From NCBI RefSeq assembly GCF_001890765.1, contig NZ_KV878783.1:1527174-1591173 (forward strand): a DNA stretch of 64,000 nt. Reading direction: 5' to 3'. Positions within the stretch are counted from its first letter, which is position 1; every line of letters begins with the position of its first letter. Positions 9,801-17,993 of this stretch are shown in pieces. The position numbers were made by a program, and so were the translations under genes. The stretch is from Spirulina major PCC 6313. Its GTDB lineage: Bacteria; Cyanobacteriota; Cyanobacteriia; Cyanobacteriales; Spirulinaceae. The notes beneath the pieces were generated by a model. That model was not told where the DNA came from. It saw only the letters and a program-made list of their open reading frames with translations, and made no database searches.

Positions 9801-10214
9801 GACCACACGATTAAAGTTTGGGATCTGGAAACGCGCAAAACCCTAAACACCCTCTGGGGCCATACCGATGAGATTCGCTCGGTGGTGGTGACCACCAATG
9901 GTCAATATGTGGTGAGTGGGAGTCGCGATCGCACGATCAAAATTTGGGATCTGCGCACCGGCCATGTCCTCCGCACCCTGCGCGGCCACAGCCAATCCGT
10001 CACCTCCATCGCCATCAGCCCCGACGGCAAAACGATCATCAGCGGCAGCCGCGATGCGACCTTGAGAATCTGGGACTTTGACAGCGGCGAACACCTCAAC
10101 ACCTTAATGGGTCACACCGACCTGATCCGCTCTGTGGCCATCAGTCCCGACGGCCGCACGATCGTCAGCGGTAGCCGCGACAATACGATCCGGGTGTGGG
10201 CGGTGAAAGGGTGA
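6801..10214 (+). CDS. Pseudo-receiver / disordered linker / seven-bladed WD40 protein
   Basis: The protein has 1137 residues. Residues 1-120 form a CheY-like receiver with the acidic pair (Asp10, Asp12) and Lys108 (LDKPF), but the phospho-acceptor position holds Asn56 (FILLNAAL). It is therefore probably a non-phosphorylated pseudo-receiver. Residues about 125-735 are Pro/Asp/Glu-rich and look disordered. A helical, HEAT-like segment follows (about 740-800, EEGYDLVINALRDEAGPVRDAA). Residues about 808-1137 hold seven WD repeats (GH...SPDG...SGSxDxTIxxWD), enough for one closed propeller. Blade 3 is interrupted by about 35 extra residues (near 924-963). There is no catalytic domain, so a scaffold role is the natural inference. 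The flavoprotein gene starts 11 bases downstream on the same strand. Confidence 0.8.
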   Translation: MASHKVLILDGDSVVRSKLRRLLPPGSYEIAEASDGESGLALIHQERGRIRFILLNAALAKVSGWDVVAHLKADSDFQHIPLVVMRGSQRQDPDLTEPVYAAVEVLDKPFERSQLKRAVKTAIQKAKALNPQKNAPKAVKKAVEPAIAPPIPEPPPKFSAPKPPPHPPTVPPAPVIPAIADNPPTIPPTDPTPVEDLDPTDLENAFEDYVDFGNLAAEQPEGDDPFAGLDDFMASAEASETLDLPEELQLIDDFEALPHDLEQPPFDPTSGFTQPFIRPQASEVQSTPAPSDPAVPTPYTRDTQTPPDLELEPEDLVNSPALSSEFSRGGMFSAPPVGEFYEEDEAIAPVPRPSAVVPAADLTVAPDSVEDTVFGDFGVDQPSAPDDAPESATDDVPLEFNPEAFWNQEPAIAPSPSAFDLDEDEHPFEDEDLSSFLTRPAAIPPRKLDAEDETDDLFLTPDPEPPSDDLAPLDLGLDHPFAEIPADSMAATNASDAASDFLAEPDPAPIPDPIIDPALAYTPSDQPDAEIPLAGEDEGESQLTVGADTADVAGTGDDFTLGNDFEFDLSSWEPDAVTPMPDPLLDADDHPIAPLGEIQFDPSDQLEPDTEENTVLGETRSPAPPPTDPGDPFAALDDFTLATPDAENTILADKQTSPPIANRLEQQLDAALASEDAEKADDGDDVDVLNDSPEYTVLEDKQEIDPAQFPRFSFENPDTKPTLLQEGMVTLLGFDEVKMRFESRLESERNAALRDALDYGEEGYDLVINALRDEAGPVRDAAEQLIKEQLRKSKHARPLAQQAWLEVECISVITGHSHWVQTVAIAQDNRTLVSGSKDSTIKTWDLRTGRETGTITGHAASVLSIAISPDGDHIISSSTDNTIRIWDIHNGTEIQAISGDAHHKIYVVALSPDGSVIISASADQTAKPEFETGLSGLLSYLPSKTTSPLLSLINFIRRSREIKLWDLPTGKVKGSLVGYSKGVTDLAITPKGDKVVSGSRDHTIKVWDLETRKTLNTLWGHTDEIRSVVVTTNGQYVVSGSRDRTIKIWDLRTGHVLRTLRGHSQSVTSIAISPDGKTIISGSRDATLRIWDFDSGEHLNTLMGHTDLIRSVAISPDGRTIVSGSRDNTIRVWAVKG

Positions 10215-10225
10215 GGATTGCATCC

Positions 10226-11434
10226 ATGCGCATTGGTGTGATCGGCGGCGGCGCGGCGGGATTTTTTGGGGCGATTACAGCGGCGTTAACGAACCCTCAG
10301 GCCGAGGTGACGATCTTCGAGGCTGCCCCGGAACCCCTGGGGAAAGTCCGCATTTCCGGCGGCGGCCGGTGCAATGTGACGCACCATTGTTTTGATCCGG
10401 CCCAGTTGGTGCAGCAGTATCCACGGGGGGGGCGGGCGTTGCGGGGGGCGTTTTCGCGGTTTCAGCCAGAGGATACGGTGGCTTGGTTTGCGGCGCGGGG
10501 GGTGCCGTTAAAAACCGAGGCCGATGGCCGGATGTTCCCGATCACCGACGATGCCGCGACGATCGCAGATTGCCTCATCCACACTGCACGAGCGGCAGGG
10601 GTACAGGTGCGTTTAAAAACCCCCGTGCGCGGCATCGAGCGGCGCGATCGCTGGCAGATCCAGTTAAAGCAGGAACGGTGGGACTGCGATCGCCTCCTCC
10701 TCGCCACGGGTTCCAATCGCCTCGCCTACCGTTGGATCGAGTCCCTCGGCCATACCCTGATCCCCCCCGTGCCCTCCCTCTTCACCTTCAAACTCAATGA
10801 TCCGCGCCTGCGAGATCTCGCCGGGGTCAGCGTCGATCCGGCGATCGTCACCCTCGGCCCCGGCAAAACCAAACTGCAACAAACCGGCCCCCTACTGATC
10901 ACCCATTGGGGTCTAAGCGGCCCCGCCGTCCTCAAGCTCTCCGCCTGGGGAGCGCGACACCTCCATGACCAGCGCTATCACGCCCCCTTAACGATTAACT
11001 GGTGTCCCGGCGAAACCCCCGACAGCCTCCGCCAGATCCTCGCTGCCACCAAACACGCCACCCCCAAGCGCAAAGTTAGCACCGCCCCCCCGGTTCCCCT
11101 CCCGAAACGCCTCTGGCAGCGCTTCGTTGCCCTCAACCTCGCCAACCCCGATCAACTCTGGGCCCACCTGAGCAAAGCCGAACTCCTCAGCCTCGCCCGC
11201 GAACTCACCCAAGGCCAGTATCACATCACCGGCAAAGGGGTGTTTAAGGAGGAATTTGTTACCTGTGGCGGCGTGGAGTTAAAAGAAGTGGACTTTAAAA
11301 CCTTGGCCAGTCGTCGCTGTCCGGGTCTTTATTTCGCTGGGGAAGTGCTTGATGTGGACGGGGTAACGGGGGGGTTTAATTTCCAAAATGCCTGGACGAC
11401 GGGCTGGCTCGCCGGACGTGCGATCGCCCTATGA
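10226..11434 (+). CDS. NAD(P)/FAD-dependent oxidoreductase, BaiN/HI0933 family
   Basis: The protein has 402 residues. The N-terminus MRIGVIGGGAAGFFGAI is a dinucleotide-binding GxGxxG loop. It is followed by LGKVRISGGGRCNVTH, the HI0933 family signature, and near the C-terminus by LYFAGEVLDVDGVTGGFNFQNAW, which closes the FAD site. Family members are flavoproteins of largely undefined substrate. The frame is open from 10196, but the ATG at 10226 directly precedes the Rossmann strand and is the better start. It follows the WD40 gene by 11 bases and may be co-transcribed. It overlaps the convergent GH9 gene by 6 bases at its 3' end. Confidence 0.85.
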   Translation: MRIGVIGGGAAGFFGAITAALTNPQAEVTIFEAAPEPLGKVRISGGGRCNVTHHCFDPAQLVQQYPRGGRALRGAFSRFQPEDTVAWFAARGVPLKTEADGRMFPITDDAATIADCLIHTARAAGVQVRLKTPVRGIERRDRWQIQLKQERWDCDRLLLATGSNRLAYRWIESLGHTLIPPVPSLFTFKLNDPRLRDLAGVSVDPAIVTLGPGKTKLQQTGPLLITHWGLSGPAVLKLSAWGARHLHDQRYHAPLTINWCPGETPDSLRQILAATKHATPKRKVSTAPPVPLPKRLWQRFVALNLANPDQLWAHLSKAELLSLARELTQGQYHITGKGVFKEEFVTCGGVELKEVDFKTLASRRCPGLYFAGEVLDVDGVTGGFNFQNAWTTGWLAGRAIAL

Positions 11435-13855
11435 ATCACCAGCGGGCAAGAGACTCACACTCCTTGGGGGATCGGTGGCGGCCAGGTAGCCCCAAGCGTA
11501 GGTGGTGGGGCCCATGGACTGTGCGATCGTGAATTCTGTGACGGCGGGAAAGAGAAAAATATCAAAGTAGGCCTCGGTGGTGGGCCATTGGCTGGGGTCG
11601 GGGAAGGTGACGGGGCGGAAGCGGTCGAAGGTCCAGTAATGGCTGTATTTAACGACATCGAGGGGGCCGTAGATGGGGATGCCGGGGGGTGGGGCTTGGG
11701 CTTGGATGCGGGCATCGATAATGAGGGGGTTTTGGGGGGGGTGATGACCGAGGCCGGTAATGGTGGTGATGTTGTCGGGGTTGGCTCCGAGGGCGAATTG
11801 ACTGACGACGATCGCACCTCGATAATACTGTTCTTGACCCGTTAACACATGGGCCCGAATCAGGGCGATCGCTTTCGGAGCGCCGAAACTACTGCCCCAG
11901 CCAATGGGCTGATAGGGGTCATCCTTCGCCCAGCGAAAGCCCGTTTGTTGGGAAAAAGCCAGGACAAGATCCGCTTCTTTGATCAGGGCGCGGCGGGCCT
12001 GGCGTTGCACGCGGGAGTCAGCGGGGCGATCGCGCAAACGAGCATAGACAAAGGCCGCATCCCGTTGATGATGGCTAGCCCACTGCAGGGTTGGCGCGTC
12101 GGGATCATCAAACACCGTGGTTTGTAGAAAAAGATCATGCCAACGGGATTCCCCGGTGAGGCGGTAGAGTTCGACGGCGGCGAGGTTGCGGGCATCGTTA
12201 ACCTGGTGGGGGAGGGGGTTTAAGCCATGGGCAGCGGCGGGATCGGTGCGGGCGGCTTCGGCGTAGGTCATGGCGGCGATCGCACTGCGGCGATAGGTTT
12301 GGGCCAAGTCAGGGGCGCGATCCTGAAGGATCGTTGCCACCTGCGCCGCCCCCCCCGCATAGAGATAACTCGACCACAGATCCGGCCCATACACATAGGT
12401 CGGTAGGGTATTCTGCCAACTGGCTTCACCGCGATGGGGATGGGAACTCGATTCAATCCCACCACGCACGCCCCCATTGGGCAGTTGCAAGCGCCGGAAA
12501 AAGTCCAGATTCCACAGGGCTTCATTCACCAAGTCGGGCAGGCTGGGGTAGTCCTGGGGAATGTTCAAGCCCAGTTGGGTAATGCGGGGCGCAATTTCGA
12601 CGAGTTCCAACTGTAGGCGGGTGGCTTCGAGGTGCTGAATCCGGCGATCCCAATCCCCCGCATCAAAATACCCCCCCCAGGCTTCCGGCACGGGGGTTGT
12701 GCTGGTTTCAGCTTGTAAGGCTTCAAAAACGCTTTCATCCCCAAGTCCCATGGTGGTTTCCATGAGGGTGGTGCGGGCTTGGTAGATGGGGGTGTCGTCG
12801 GGGTGGAAGGGACGGGGGCGTGTCCAATCGGTGTAGGGCTGGGTGAGGGGGATGCCGCTGCGTTGATGGTAGAAACCACGGGCCACGGTGCGGTAGGCCG
12901 TTTTCCAAATGTCAGGGGCGATCGCAAAGGGCAGCGAACAGCCCACGGTTGCCACACAGAGGCGATAGCGGCCGGGGGTGCGGAGGTTACTAAAGTCGAG
13001 GCTGTAGACATCGGTGAGGGTATAGTTGCGATCGCGGGGATCTTCGGATTCCGTCGCCGTTTTGGTTAATTGCGCCTGGCCGGTGAATTGAATGCGATCG
13101 CTCCCCGCCGCCACCACCGTAAACTCCAAACCCTCCGGATAGGACCAGCCCCCCCCGTTGCCCACCCACAACGACAAAAACCCCACTTTCACCGGATCAT
13201 CCGGTCGAAACCCCAACTGCGACACATGCACCGCCTCGCTCCATTGCCGTTGGGGATCGTAGCGGAACGTGACCGCAGATAAGGCCAGGGGCGATCGCTC
13301 AAAGGACAGGGTATAGGTTTTGCCAACGCTTAACGGCTGGGAAAAGCGGAGATAGAGCCGATGGCGCACGGGCCAATCCAGTTCGCCCCGGCTGAGTTGG
13401 GCCATGTCCGTCGGCTTGCTTTTGCGAAACACCGCCCCCGGTTGACGGGCTTGGCGATAGTTCGGATCATTCTCGGAGGCGAGGCGATAGTGATTGCTTT
13501 GGTCGGCCCAGTTGGGGTCGAGGCGATCGCCCTCGTAGCGATCAAAGCCATAGAGAAGATCGTGATTGGGGCCGACGAGGTTACCGATGAGGGTTTTATT
13601 GCGCCGTACCCAGGGCTGATCATCCCGTGTCACGATGCGATCGCCCGGTTCCGGTTGGTACGGTGTTTGCTGAGCGTGAACCACAGCACCGAGGTTAAAT
13701 TCCACCGCCACCAGCGTCCCATCCACTGGATATACCTGAATCGGGGCGGTCGGAGTAGACATCGATGCCACACCCAAGAGCCAGCCCCCCCGCCAGATCA
13801 AGGCAATCAGGAGAACTGCGATCGCAACACCACTCCACCGATATCCCTTGAGCAC
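11429..13855 (-). CDS. Glycoside hydrolase family 9 (cellulase-type) with N-terminal Ig-like CelD_N domain
   Basis: The protein has 808 residues. A hydrophobic segment at residues about 9-30 should act as signal peptide or anchor. The Ig-like CelD_N domain lies at about 213-310 (VHVSQLGFRPDDPVKVGF) and is followed by the (alpha/alpha)6 barrel. The GH9 catalytic signature DAGD is present as Asp398 and Asp401, and the His signature appears as GLGHHPPQNP (His704, His705). The general acid may be Glu774 (VTEFTIAQ), less certain because the surrounding motif is not canonical. GH9 enzymes are inverting beta-1,4-glucanases or exo-glucosaminidases. The enzyme may therefore remodel the organism's own beta-glucan or sheath polymer. 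It follows the flippase gene by 36 bases on the same strand, which supports a polysaccharide role. Confidence 0.8.
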   Translation of the reverse strand: MLKGYRWSGVAIAVLLIALIWRGGWLLGVASMSTPTAPIQVYPVDGTLVAVEFNLGAVVHAQQTPYQPEPGDRIVTRDDQPWVRRNKTLIGNLVGPNHDLLYGFDRYEGDRLDPNWADQSNHYRLASENDPNYRQARQPGAVFRKSKPTDMAQLSRGELDWPVRHRLYLRFSQPLSVGKTYTLSFERSPLALSAVTFRYDPQRQWSEAVHVSQLGFRPDDPVKVGFLSLWVGNGGGWSYPEGLEFTVVAAGSDRIQFTGQAQLTKTATESEDPRDRNYTLTDVYSLDFSNLRTPGRYRLCVATVGCSLPFAIAPDIWKTAYRTVARGFYHQRSGIPLTQPYTDWTRPRPFHPDDTPIYQARTTLMETTMGLGDESVFEALQAETSTTPVPEAWGGYFDAGDWDRRIQHLEATRLQLELVEIAPRITQLGLNIPQDYPSLPDLVNEALWNLDFFRRLQLPNGGVRGGIESSSHPHRGEASWQNTLPTYVYGPDLWSSYLYAGGAAQVATILQDRAPDLAQTYRRSAIAAMTYAEAARTDPAAAHGLNPLPHQVNDARNLAAVELYRLTGESRWHDLFLQTTVFDDPDAPTLQWASHHQRDAAFVYARLRDRPADSRVQRQARRALIKEADLVLAFSQQTGFRWAKDDPYQPIGWGSSFGAPKAIALIRAHVLTGQEQYYRGAIVVSQFALGANPDNITTITGLGHHPPQNPLIIDARIQAQAPPPGIPIYGPLDVVKYSHYWTFDRFRPVTFPDPSQWPTTEAYFDIFLFPAVTEFTIAQSMGPTTYAWGYLAATDPPRSVSLLPAGDS

Positions 13856-13891
13856 GCTTGTTTCCTCCGTCGTCTATGGTTTCGCCCTCAT

Positions 13892-15244
13892 TCAATAATA
13901 GGTTTCAAACATTAGATCGAGGGGCATTCCCCAATCCGCCCCATAGCGCAGCACCAACATCACCCCCAACATCCCCACACAAAACACCGTACTCAGAAAA
14001 TCTTGGCGCAAACAGAGCATTTGCTCTTGCTTCAAGCCATACAACGACACCAGATAGGGGAAAAAATCACTCAAGGAAATAATCGCGATCGCCCAGGGCA
14101 GCCCCCCCCAGGTATATGCCAAGGGCACACCCACCGCCATCACCAATAAACTCGCAAAATTGCTGTAGGCGTTGTACACCGGCTTGCCCACCGCCAACAA
14201 CGCTGGGCTATGGGTATAAAACAGCACCGCAAACCAGATCCCCACCGACAAAACCGGCAACATCCAGGCCGCCTGATCGTAGCGATCATCATAGAGCGCC
14301 AAAATCACCAAATCCCCAAACGCCATAAAAATCGCCACCCCTAGCCCAGAACCTAACAACAACGGCCACCGCTGTCGCTGAATTTTGCGCACCAGTTGCG
14401 CCCTGGGGAGTCCGTTATTTTGGGAAATGGCCGGGAAGATGACCTTCGTGCTGAGGCGTTTTAAAAGTTTGCGGGGAATATTAGCCATCGTGTAGGCGAT
14501 CGTATACACCCCCAACATAGAAAACGGCAGCAACTTCGCCAAAATGAGGCGATCGGACTGCTCGGCCAAAAACATCATGATTGCCGCCACAAAAATCCAC
14601 CGCCCAAAGGAGGCCAATTCCTCTAAGGATTCCCGGTCAAGCTGCCAACGCGGTAACGGCTCTTTAAAAAAGCAATAACTGCCAATGGTTTTACACAACG
14701 TTCCCGCTAACCCCCCTAGGGCCAGGGCCCAAATGGTCGGACTCAGCCACGCCCAAGTGATCATCACCACTAGCCCCAACACACTTGCGCCCAGTTCAAG
14801 CATCGTCAGTTTCCCCACCTCCAGACGACGATTGAGGGTGAAAAATGCATTGGAGCGAACACCATCCAGGACAGTCGTGAACCCGACTAGGGGCAGGAGG
14901 GGGAGCAAGTTGGGATCACCATAAAAGTTAGCAGCGGGAACCGTTAGGGCGAGGCAAACCCCCCATAAAATTAGCCCCCGAATCACCTGCACTGTCCAAG
15001 CGGTGTTTAAAAAGGTGGGATCTTCTCCCCGTGGACTCTGGACGACGCTTTGATTCACGCCCACATCGGAAAAGAGTTCCAAACCCATGCGGAGGGTGGT
15101 GGCGAGGGCCATCAGCCCGAAGAATTCCGGGACGAGCAGACGGGTGAGGATGAGGTTATTGACGAAGCGGAGCATTTGTTGTGCTCCGTAGCCAAATAAG
15201 ACCCAGGTTGCACCACGAACAGCGCGTTTTTTAATCGAAGCCAT
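13892..15244 (-). CDS. Oligosaccharide flippase / polysaccharide transporter (Wzx-like, PST/MOP superfamily)
   Basis: The protein has 450 residues and is a polytopic membrane protein with about 12-14 hydrophobic segments. The N-terminus MASIKKRAVRGATWVLFGYGAQ and LILTRLLVPEFFGLMALA are typical of lipid-linked oligosaccharide flippases. The frame is open to 15304, but the added 20 residues (from MTGLSTPG) look non-homologous, so I set the start at 15244. It lies in a surface-polysaccharide group: GH9 downstream on the same strand, and sulfotransferase and GT4 divergent on the other side. It would move polymer units across the plasma membrane. Confidence 0.85.
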   Translation of the reverse strand: MASIKKRAVRGATWVLFGYGAQQMLRFVNNLILTRLLVPEFFGLMALATTLRMGLELFSDVGVNQSVVQSPRGEDPTFLNTAWTVQVIRGLILWGVCLALTVPAANFYGDPNLLPLLPLVGFTTVLDGVRSNAFFTLNRRLEVGKLTMLELGASVLGLVVMITWAWLSPTIWALALGGLAGTLCKTIGSYCFFKEPLPRWQLDRESLEELASFGRWIFVAAIMMFLAEQSDRLILAKLLPFSMLGVYTIAYTMANIPRKLLKRLSTKVIFPAISQNNGLPRAQLVRKIQRQRWPLLLGSGLGVAIFMAFGDLVILALYDDRYDQAAWMLPVLSVGIWFAVLFYTHSPALLAVGKPVYNAYSNFASLLVMAVGVPLAYTWGGLPWAIAIISLSDFFPYLVSLYGLKQEQMLCLRQDFLSTVFCVGMLGVMLVLRYGADWGMPLDLMFETYY

Positions 15245-15499
15245 AATTTTAGGGGGGAAGGGAAAAAGCCGCAGAATGAATCCAGGGGTGGACAACCCTG
15301 TCATCGTTCCATGCTAGTGAATCCTAGGGGATGACGCTGAGAATTGCGATCGCACTGTTTGCCTGTTCTCCGGTTGAATCAGGTAATCCGTTAAGTTTGG
15401 CAGCCAGGGGGATGCTTTTTCTCTCTGTAAATCTCTCACTTCTGTCCGGATCGGGCAACGTATGATGGTGAGGAATGACTTGGCTTATTCCTTTTTTCC

Positions 15500-16498
15500 A
15501 TGCAAAACTACGCTTTGATTGTGGGTCACGGTCGCTCCGGGACAAACTGGCTCCTTGATATCCTGGATGCGAGTCCCCTGACCTACTGCCGCAACGAACC
15601 CAACGAAGTCCACGATTCCCCCTGCCAAAAACTCGCTCCCCTCTGGCAGGGTGGCCAAGATGTGGCCACCATGACCGATATGGCTGCCCATTGGGATGAG
15701 ATTGCGGCTTGGATGGGGAGCCGCATGGGAGAGCGGGATCATCGCCTCGCCACCCCGAAGCAGTATGTGCATCCCTGGGCACAAAAATTGGGGGTGGCGT
15801 ATTATCCGGCGCGTCCAAAGATTCGTCAGGCCTTGCGAACGGCGTTCCCAGGGATGCGGGCGGGAGAATGGCCGATGCCTTGGTGGGTGGGGGATCAGCA
15901 AAAACTAGAGCAGGCCTACGCGGTGCTGAAGATTAACCAGGCGGCGCGGGTGGCGGTGTGGTTGCTCAAAAACCGCCCCCAGGTTCCCGTGCTGCATATT
16001 GTGCGCCATCCGGGGGGGCGGCTGAATTCCTGGCTGAATCGATTTTTGGCGGTGCGCGATCGCGATCGCATTAACCAACGCAACAAAGACCGCCTCCGGG
16101 ATGTGCTAGCCGTATCCCCAGAATGGAGCGATCGCATCGGAGACAAGATCGACGCAATGCCCATCGCCGAAAGTGAAATGTGGTTCTGGCGCTATGTCAC
16201 CGAAACCATCCACCAAGCCGGCGAGGGCCTCCCCCATTATCACCTCATCCTTTACGAAAACCTCGCCCATGACCCCATCGGTACAGCCCGACAAGTGTAC
16301 GAAATGTGTGATCAACCCTGGACACCGGACATTGAAGCCTTAATCCGAGCCGGAACCAAAGAATCGGTTTGGGGTGCGATCCAAGGGACACCGATGAGCG
16401 TTGCCCAAGCCTGGCGCAAAAAACTCAAGCCCGACGAAATTGAATCCGTCAATCATGTCCTCGACAGCAGCATCATGGCCCACTGGTGGGATGAGTAA
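15500..16498 (+). CDS. Sulfotransferase family protein (PAPS-dependent)
   Basis: The protein has 332 residues. The 5'-phosphosulfate-binding loop is visible at residues 9-17 as GHGRSGTNW. The 3'-phosphate-binding segment is VLHIVRHPGGRLNSWL, about 170 residues in. This fold transfers sulfate from PAPS to hydroxyl or amino groups of glycans or lipids. With the GT4 gene starting 36 bases downstream and a flippase gene divergent upstream, it could sulfate an exopolysaccharide; cyanobacterial sheath and released polymers are often sulfated. Acceptor identity is inference only. Confidence 0.8.
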   Translation: MQNYALIVGHGRSGTNWLLDILDASPLTYCRNEPNEVHDSPCQKLAPLWQGGQDVATMTDMAAHWDEIAAWMGSRMGERDHRLATPKQYVHPWAQKLGVAYYPARPKIRQALRTAFPGMRAGEWPMPWWVGDQQKLEQAYAVLKINQAARVAVWLLKNRPQVPVLHIVRHPGGRLNSWLNRFLAVRDRDRINQRNKDRLRDVLAVSPEWSDRIGDKIDAMPIAESEMWFWRYVTETIHQAGEGLPHYHLILYENLAHDPIGTARQVYEMCDQPWTPDIEALIRAGTKESVWGAIQGTPMSVAQAWRKKLKPDEIESVNHVLDSSIMAHWWDE

Positions 16499-16534
16499 TT
16501 CGCCTTCGATCTAAACCCCCTGAACAAAACAATC

Positions 16535-17731
16535 ATGAAACCCCTCAAAATTCTCTATGCCTCTGGCCCGGTGGATGCGGCAAGTGTGTATGACTATTGG
16601 CGCAACGGTGAAGTTGATCCGTACCATTGCACGCTGCCCTTTGTCTATCAATTTTTTGATCTCTGCCGGAGCTTGAATGCACAGTTTTATGTGCTGTCTC
16701 GTTGTCAGCGCCCTGGGATGATTCAAGATGGTAACGGCAAAATCAAGCATAGTCCCGTGCCCTTTGAAACGAGTTCGCCGCTGCTCTACTATGGGGGGCA
16801 ATTGTGGGCGGGGTTGCATTTGATTTGGGAAGCGATCGCCTACCGTCCCGATGTGCTCGTCATTCAGGGCGGGCGCGTTTTTCCCTTCTTCCTCTCCCCC
16901 ATCGCCTGGTTAGGGATTAAAGTGGTTCCCTCCTATCATTGTGTGCTTTGGGCTAAATATCGCCCCCAAAGTCAGGCCATGAAACTGATTTGGGCCTTAA
17001 ATCGCCGCCTCTTTAGCAAAGATGCCACCGCGATTCTCTCCACCTCCCCCGATATCACCGCCCAAATCCACGAACTCACCCAGGGTAAACCCCGGCCCAT
17101 TACGCAATTCCTGTCGATTTATCAACCTGACCAGTTCAGCGATTTTGCCCCGCCTCACCATGATCAGAGTTGTTTCAAGATTCTCTATGTGGGACGGATG
17201 CGCGAGAACAAAGGCATTTTCGACCTCCTCACCATTGCCCAGCGTTTCCGTGCGGAAAATTACACCACGATTCAGATTGATCTCTGCGGCACAGGGCCGG
17301 ATCTCGAACCGCTGCAAGCGGCGGCCGCTGCGGCGGGATTGAGCGATCGCTTTGTCTGCCATGGCCACTGTAGCCGCCCCGTTCTCCTCGAAAAATACGA
17401 GCAAGCCCAGGTCGTGATCGTCCCGACCACGACCCGCTTTGTGGAAGGGTTTAACCAAGTGGTGCTCGAAGGGGTTTTATCCGGCCGTCCGGTGATCACA
17501 TCGGCGGTTTGCCCTGCGATTCACTATGTCCGTGAAGCCGTGATGGAAGTGCCCCCGGACGATGTGCAGGCTTACGGAGATGCGATCTTGAAGCTCTACC
17601 ATGATCCGGAGCTTTACCAGGAAAAACACCGCACCTGTCTGAAAATTCGCGATCGCTTCTTCGACCTCTCCCAAGGCTGGGGTGCAAAATTCCACAGCAT
17701 CCTCCAAGCCCAGGGGTTAACGCCGTCTTGA
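16535..17731 (+). CDS. Glycosyltransferase family 4 protein
   Basis: The protein has 398 residues. The C-terminal half carries the GT4 nucleotide-sugar half with KILYVGRMRENKGIFDLL, then GTGPDLEPL, and the acidic EGFNQVVLEGVLSGRPVITS segment that gives the E-x7-E pattern of retaining GT-B enzymes. The N-terminal half is divergent, as usual for the acceptor side. It follows the sulfotransferase gene by 36 bases on the same strand, so they are likely co-transcribed and act on one glycan. The donor and acceptor sugars cannot be told from the sequence. Confidence 0.85.
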   Translation: MKPLKILYASGPVDAASVYDYWRNGEVDPYHCTLPFVYQFFDLCRSLNAQFYVLSRCQRPGMIQDGNGKIKHSPVPFETSSPLLYYGGQLWAGLHLIWEAIAYRPDVLVIQGGRVFPFFLSPIAWLGIKVVPSYHCVLWAKYRPQSQAMKLIWALNRRLFSKDATAILSTSPDITAQIHELTQGKPRPITQFLSIYQPDQFSDFAPPHHDQSCFKILYVGRMRENKGIFDLLTIAQRFRAENYTTIQIDLCGTGPDLEPLQAAAAAAGLSDRFVCHGHCSRPVLLEKYEQAQVVIVPTTTRFVEGFNQVVLEGVLSGRPVITSAVCPAIHYVREAVMEVPPDDVQAYGDAILKLYHDPELYQEKHRTCLKIRDRFFDLSQGWGAKFHSILQAQGLTPS

Positions 17732-17740
17732 GGTGCGAAT

Positions 17741-17975
17741 GTGTGAACCAGAGGCTCACAGCACCTTTGGGCTACGGCCGATACATCACCCACGTTGCGA
17801 GTCTGGAGTGGGTATCAGTGAGCCAGAGGCTCACACTATCCTGATCAGAGGGGATCAACCGCAGGCGAGGGTAAGGTATCAGTGAGCCAGAGGCTCACAC
17901 TACCCTGCCTGGAATCCTTTGTCGTGCGAGCTTCCTCGCTACCCTGATCAGAGGGGATCAACCGCAGGCGAGGGT
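17741..17975. repeat. Interleaved short repeats: 7-bp-stem hairpins and a 33-bp direct repeat
   Basis: GTGAGCCagaGGCTCAC is present perfectly at 17818-17834 and 17882-17898 and imperfectly at 17741-17759. A 33-bp sequence beginning CCTGATCAGAGGGGATCAAC occurs at 17840-17872 and again at 17943-17975. The block fills the gap between the convergent GT4 and FAD-oxidase genes. The hairpins could act as bidirectional terminators, but they lack a clear T-run. There is no coding content. Confidence 0.75.
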
Positions 17976-17993
17976 CAGGTCGATCGTCTCGCG

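Noticed and set aside
17741-17975. Possible CRISPR in the 17.8-kb repeat block
   Set aside because: Only two copies of the 33-bp unit, spacing about 70 bases, mixed with hairpins; no leader or cas genes.
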